From Deltaproteobacteria bacterium (GTDB taxonomy: Bacteria; Myxococcota_A; Polyangia; Nannocystales; Nannocystaceae), in assembly GCA_016709225.1 (NCBI GenBank), contig JADJEE010000002.1:868001-932000 (forward strand): a stretch of DNA of 64,000 nt. Reading direction: 5' to 3'. The notes under the pieces are model-generated. The model was given only the letters and a program-made list of their open reading frames with translations, was not told the DNA's origin and made no database searches. The translations under genes and the position numbers were made by a program. This document shows, piece by piece, positions 62,046 through 64,000 of this stretch (position 1 is its first letter; each line of letters begins with the position of its first letter).

Positions 62046-63113
62046 ATGATGCCGATCGTGGCACCCGTGGGCATACAAGCTCGTGCGTCGCGCACGATCG
62101 CAGGCGTGATCGTGTCGGCGCTGTCGTGGACGGCGGCATGCGGCGACGAGCGGACGCCAGAGCAGGACGACGCCACCGCGTCGGGCATCAGCGTGTCGTC
62201 GTCGGCGACCACCGGCATCGATCCCAGCGGGGTGAGCGACACCGCCGACAAGCTCGACGTGCTGGGCGGCGACGGTGGCATGGGCGGCGACAGCAGCAGC
62301 GACGCCGGCTGCAAGAAGGTCGACCTGCTCTTCGTCATCGACAACTCCGGCAGCATGGCCGACGAGCAGTCGAACCTCGCAGCCAGCTTCCCCTCGTTCA
62401 TCACCGCGATGCGGCAAGAGCTCGCGGACACCAACGGCTACAACGTCGGCGTGATCTCGAGCGACGCCTACGCTGGCGACTTCTCGTGCTCGCTGCAAGA
62501 TGGCGTGCTCATCACGCGCACCGCGGGTGCCGATGCGAGCAACGCGAACTGCGGGCCGTTCATGTCGGGTGGCCGCTACATGAACGAGACCGACGATCTC
62601 GAGACCAAGTTCGGCTGTGTCGCGAAGATCGGCACCTCGGGCGACGGCAACGAGCGCCCAATGACGGCGCTGTCGGCTGCACTCTCGCCGGGTCTCGCCG
62701 GTCCCGGCGGCTGCAACGAGGGCTTCCTGCGCGACGACGCGCTGCTGGTCGTCATCATCATCACCGACGAGGAAGACGACCACGAGGTCGACGGCTGCAT
62801 GCAGGAGCCGCAGCCGGGCTCGTCCGGCGATCCCAACGGCTGGTTCCAGGCCGTGATCGCAGCCAAGGGCGGCGACGAGAGCAAGGTCGTGGTGCTGTCG
62901 CTGGTCGGCCCCGCGGAGCAGCCGCAGTGCCCCGCGCTCGACAAGTGCAACGGCGGCATCGATGGGGCCGAGGTCGCGACCCGCATCCTCGAGTTCACCA
63001 ACATGTTCACCTACGGCTTCGTCGGGCCCATCTGCGAGCCCTACGGTCCGTTCTTCCTCGAGGCGATCGGTGTCATCAAGAGTGCCTGCGACGACTTCGA
63101 ACCCCCGGCCTGA
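62046..63113 (+). CDS. von Willebrand factor A-domain lipoprotein
   Basis: 355 residues. The n-region is long; the lipobox is LSWTAACG (about 28-33), then a Ser/Thr/Gly/Asp linker. The VWA domain has an intact MIDAS: KKVDLLFVIDNSGSMADEQ (DxSxS) and later VVIIITDEEDDHEVDGC as the Asp/Glu of the metal site, plus several Cys pairs (SCSLQDG, NCGPFM, GGCNEGF). It probably binds a protein or Mg at the surface. GTG 62040 is an alternative start. The esterase gene overlaps its end by 32 nt. Confidence 0.82.
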   Translation: MMPIVAPVGIQARASRTIAGVIVSALSWTAACGDERTPEQDDATASGISVSSSATTGIDPSGVSDTADKLDVLGGDGGMGGDSSSDAGCKKVDLLFVIDNSGSMADEQSNLAASFPSFITAMRQELADTNGYNVGVISSDAYAGDFSCSLQDGVLITRTAGADASNANCGPFMSGGRYMNETDDLETKFGCVAKIGTSGDGNERPMTALSAALSPGLAGPGGCNEGFLRDDALLVVIIITDEEDDHEVDGCMQEPQPGSSGDPNGWFQAVIAAKGGDESKVVVLSLVGPAEQPQCPALDKCNGGIDGAEVATRILEFTNMFTYGFVGPICEPYGPFFLEAIGVIKSACDDFEPPA

Positions 63114-64000
63114 ACGCCTCTGGGCGCTACTGCTACTGCTCGGATGCGGCTCCGACCCGAGCGCCGGCTCGGGCGCGGGTGACAGCGGCACGACCAGCGG
63201 CGCCGAGGTCACGTCTGCCTTCACGACCACCGTCGATACCGGCTCGACGGTCGGCACGGATGCGTCGGGCTCGGCTGGCGGCAGCTCCGACGGCACCCGC
63301 GGCAGTACCAGCGATCCCGACACCGGCGGCCCGCAGCCCGACGACTGCATCACCGACACCGCCGCCGGCCACCACGCCTTCGCGTGCGATGGCATCACCT
63401 ACGATCTCGAGGTGCCGCCGCAGTGCCTCGCCGGCGGCTGCGGCCTCATCGTCGACGTGCACGGCTTCACCATGAGCGCGCAGATGCAGGACGCCAACAC
63501 CGGCATGCGCGCCCGCGGCACCGAGCACGACTTCATCGTCCTGCAGCCCAACGCCAACCCTGCGCCGCCGCTGGCCAGCTGGAACCCCGCGACCGACGAC
63601 GACAAGGTCTTCGCGTTCCTCCAGCGGGTCGCGACGGTGTTCGCGGTCGACCCCGATCGCATCCACTTCACCGGTTTCTCCCAGGGCGGTTTCATGAGCT
63701 GGCGCTTCGCGTGCGACCACGCCGACGTGCTGGCCTCGGTGGCGCCCGGCGCCGCGTGTGGCAACGGCGGCGGTGCGTTCCCCGACTGCGTCTTCGACGA
63801 CACCCACGCGCCGAGCGAGCCGCTCGACATTCTCTACCTGCACGGCACCACCGACGCGCTGGTGAACATCGCGTGCGCGCAGCCCCGCATCGACGCGGTC
63901 GTCGAGCACTTCGGGCTCGGGCCGGCGATGCAGGTCGAGCAGGACGGCAGCCATCGCTGGATCCGCCACGAGAGCGACGAGATGGTGCTCGAGTACATCG
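63082..64000 (+). CDS. PHB-depolymerase/LpqC-like esterase lipoprotein, partial (3' end off the window)
   Basis: 306 residues are visible. GTG 63082, inside the preceding gene, gives the signal peptide MPATTSNPRPERLWALLLLL with lipobox LLGC. A Ser/Thr/Gly linker follows to about 90. The alpha/beta-hydrolase domain shows LIVDVHGFTMSAQMQ (oxyanion region), DRIHFTGFSQGGFMSWRF (nucleophile Ser in GFSQG), DILYLHGTTDALVNI (Asp) and DGSHRWIRHES (His). It resembles secreted polyhydroxybutyrate depolymerases and feruloyl esterases; the substrate is unknown. Overlap with the VWA gene suggests co-expression. Confidence 0.8.
   Translation, partial: MPATTSNPRPERLWALLLLLGCGSDPSAGSGAGDSGTTSGAEVTSAFTTTVDTGSTVGTDASGSAGGSSDGTRGSTSDPDTGGPQPDDCITDTAAGHHAFACDGITYDLEVPPQCLAGGCGLIVDVHGFTMSAQMQDANTGMRARGTEHDFIVLQPNANPAPPLASWNPATDDDKVFAFLQRVATVFAVDPDRIHFTGFSQGGFMSWRFACDHADVLASVAPGAACGNGGGAFPDCVFDDTHAPSEPLDILYLHGTTDALVNIACAQPRIDAVVEHFGLGPAMQVEQDGSHRWIRHESDEMVLEYI

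Overview
The window is GC-rich DNA of a Myxococcota bacterium, most likely of the Nannocystis/Plesiocystis side of the phylum (this placement is inference). The signs are: about fifteen lipoproteins, many with long Ser/Thr/Gly/Asp linkers after the lipobox; FG-GAP-like Asp/Gly-rich surface proteins; a protease ending in a MYXO-CTERM-type GCGC + hydrophobic + RARRR tail; Ser/Thr kinases fused to TPR-like repeats; and four sigma factors in 64 kb. I found no tRNA, rRNA, CRISPR array, insertion sequence or phage gene. It reads as ordinary chromosome. Two genes run off the ends: aceK on the left and an esterase lipoprotein on the right.

Left part (1-17.1 kb). On the minus strand lie a truncated isocitrate dehydrogenase kinase/phosphatase (aceK) translationally coupled to a methyltransferase, and an ECF sigma module (exported beta-rich protein, sigma factor, membrane/TPR protein). 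Two lipoproteins are transcribed divergently. A plus-strand operon follows: tetR, a large acyl-CoA dehydrogenase, a MaoC hydratase, a high-molecular-weight FabG and a thiolase. Together these make a full beta-oxidation-type cycle and match the mycobacterial fadE5/htdX/fabG4/fadA2 gene set. A coupled pair of HEAT-repeat proteins and a 600-bp gene-poor stretch come next.

Ureide and light block (17.1-25.9 kb). A minus-strand operon encodes allantoinase, allantoicase, OHCU decarboxylase, HIU hydrolase and a malate-synthase-like lyase, which degrade purine ureides toward glyoxylate and malate. Just upstream of it is a CarH/LitR-type MerR regulator carrying the adenosyl-B12 signature. A class II photolyase is divergent from it, and an RpoD-like alternative sigma factor lies beyond. 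Similar tandem TTGNYCAA-type repeats sit between carH and the photolyase and upstream of the sigma gene, suggesting one light/B12 regulon.

Signalling and surface block (25.9-49.5 kb). It holds a TPR-tailed Ser/Thr kinase divergent from an ECF-type sigma factor, a second long kinase-TPR protein, and a second ECF module in which sigma and membrane/helical tail are fused in one protein. Many lipoproteins, an M28 peptidase, an ApaH-like phosphatase, a roadblock-like protein and a TauE/SafE-type permease fill the rest.

Right part (49.5-64 kb). It carries a membrane-anchored YiiX-like permuted peptidase, a LuxR-type regulator divergent from an HtrA-like protease, and Lon protease followed by a striking nested inverted repeat. 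Next come a membrane-protein gene broken by a frameshift, a small membrane protein with a structured leader, and a DUF6265-like lipoprotein. A PEGA lipoprotein, a glutathione transferase, a trypsin-like MYXO-CTERM protease, a von Willebrand A lipoprotein and a partial PHB-depolymerase-like esterase close the window.

A recurring feature is the transcription start. At a dozen unit heads an extended -10-like hexamer (TGN-TANNNT) lies only 5-11 nt before the start codon, implying leaderless or nearly leaderless mRNAs. Genes inside operons instead overlap by ATGA/GTGA or have Shine-Dalgarno sites.
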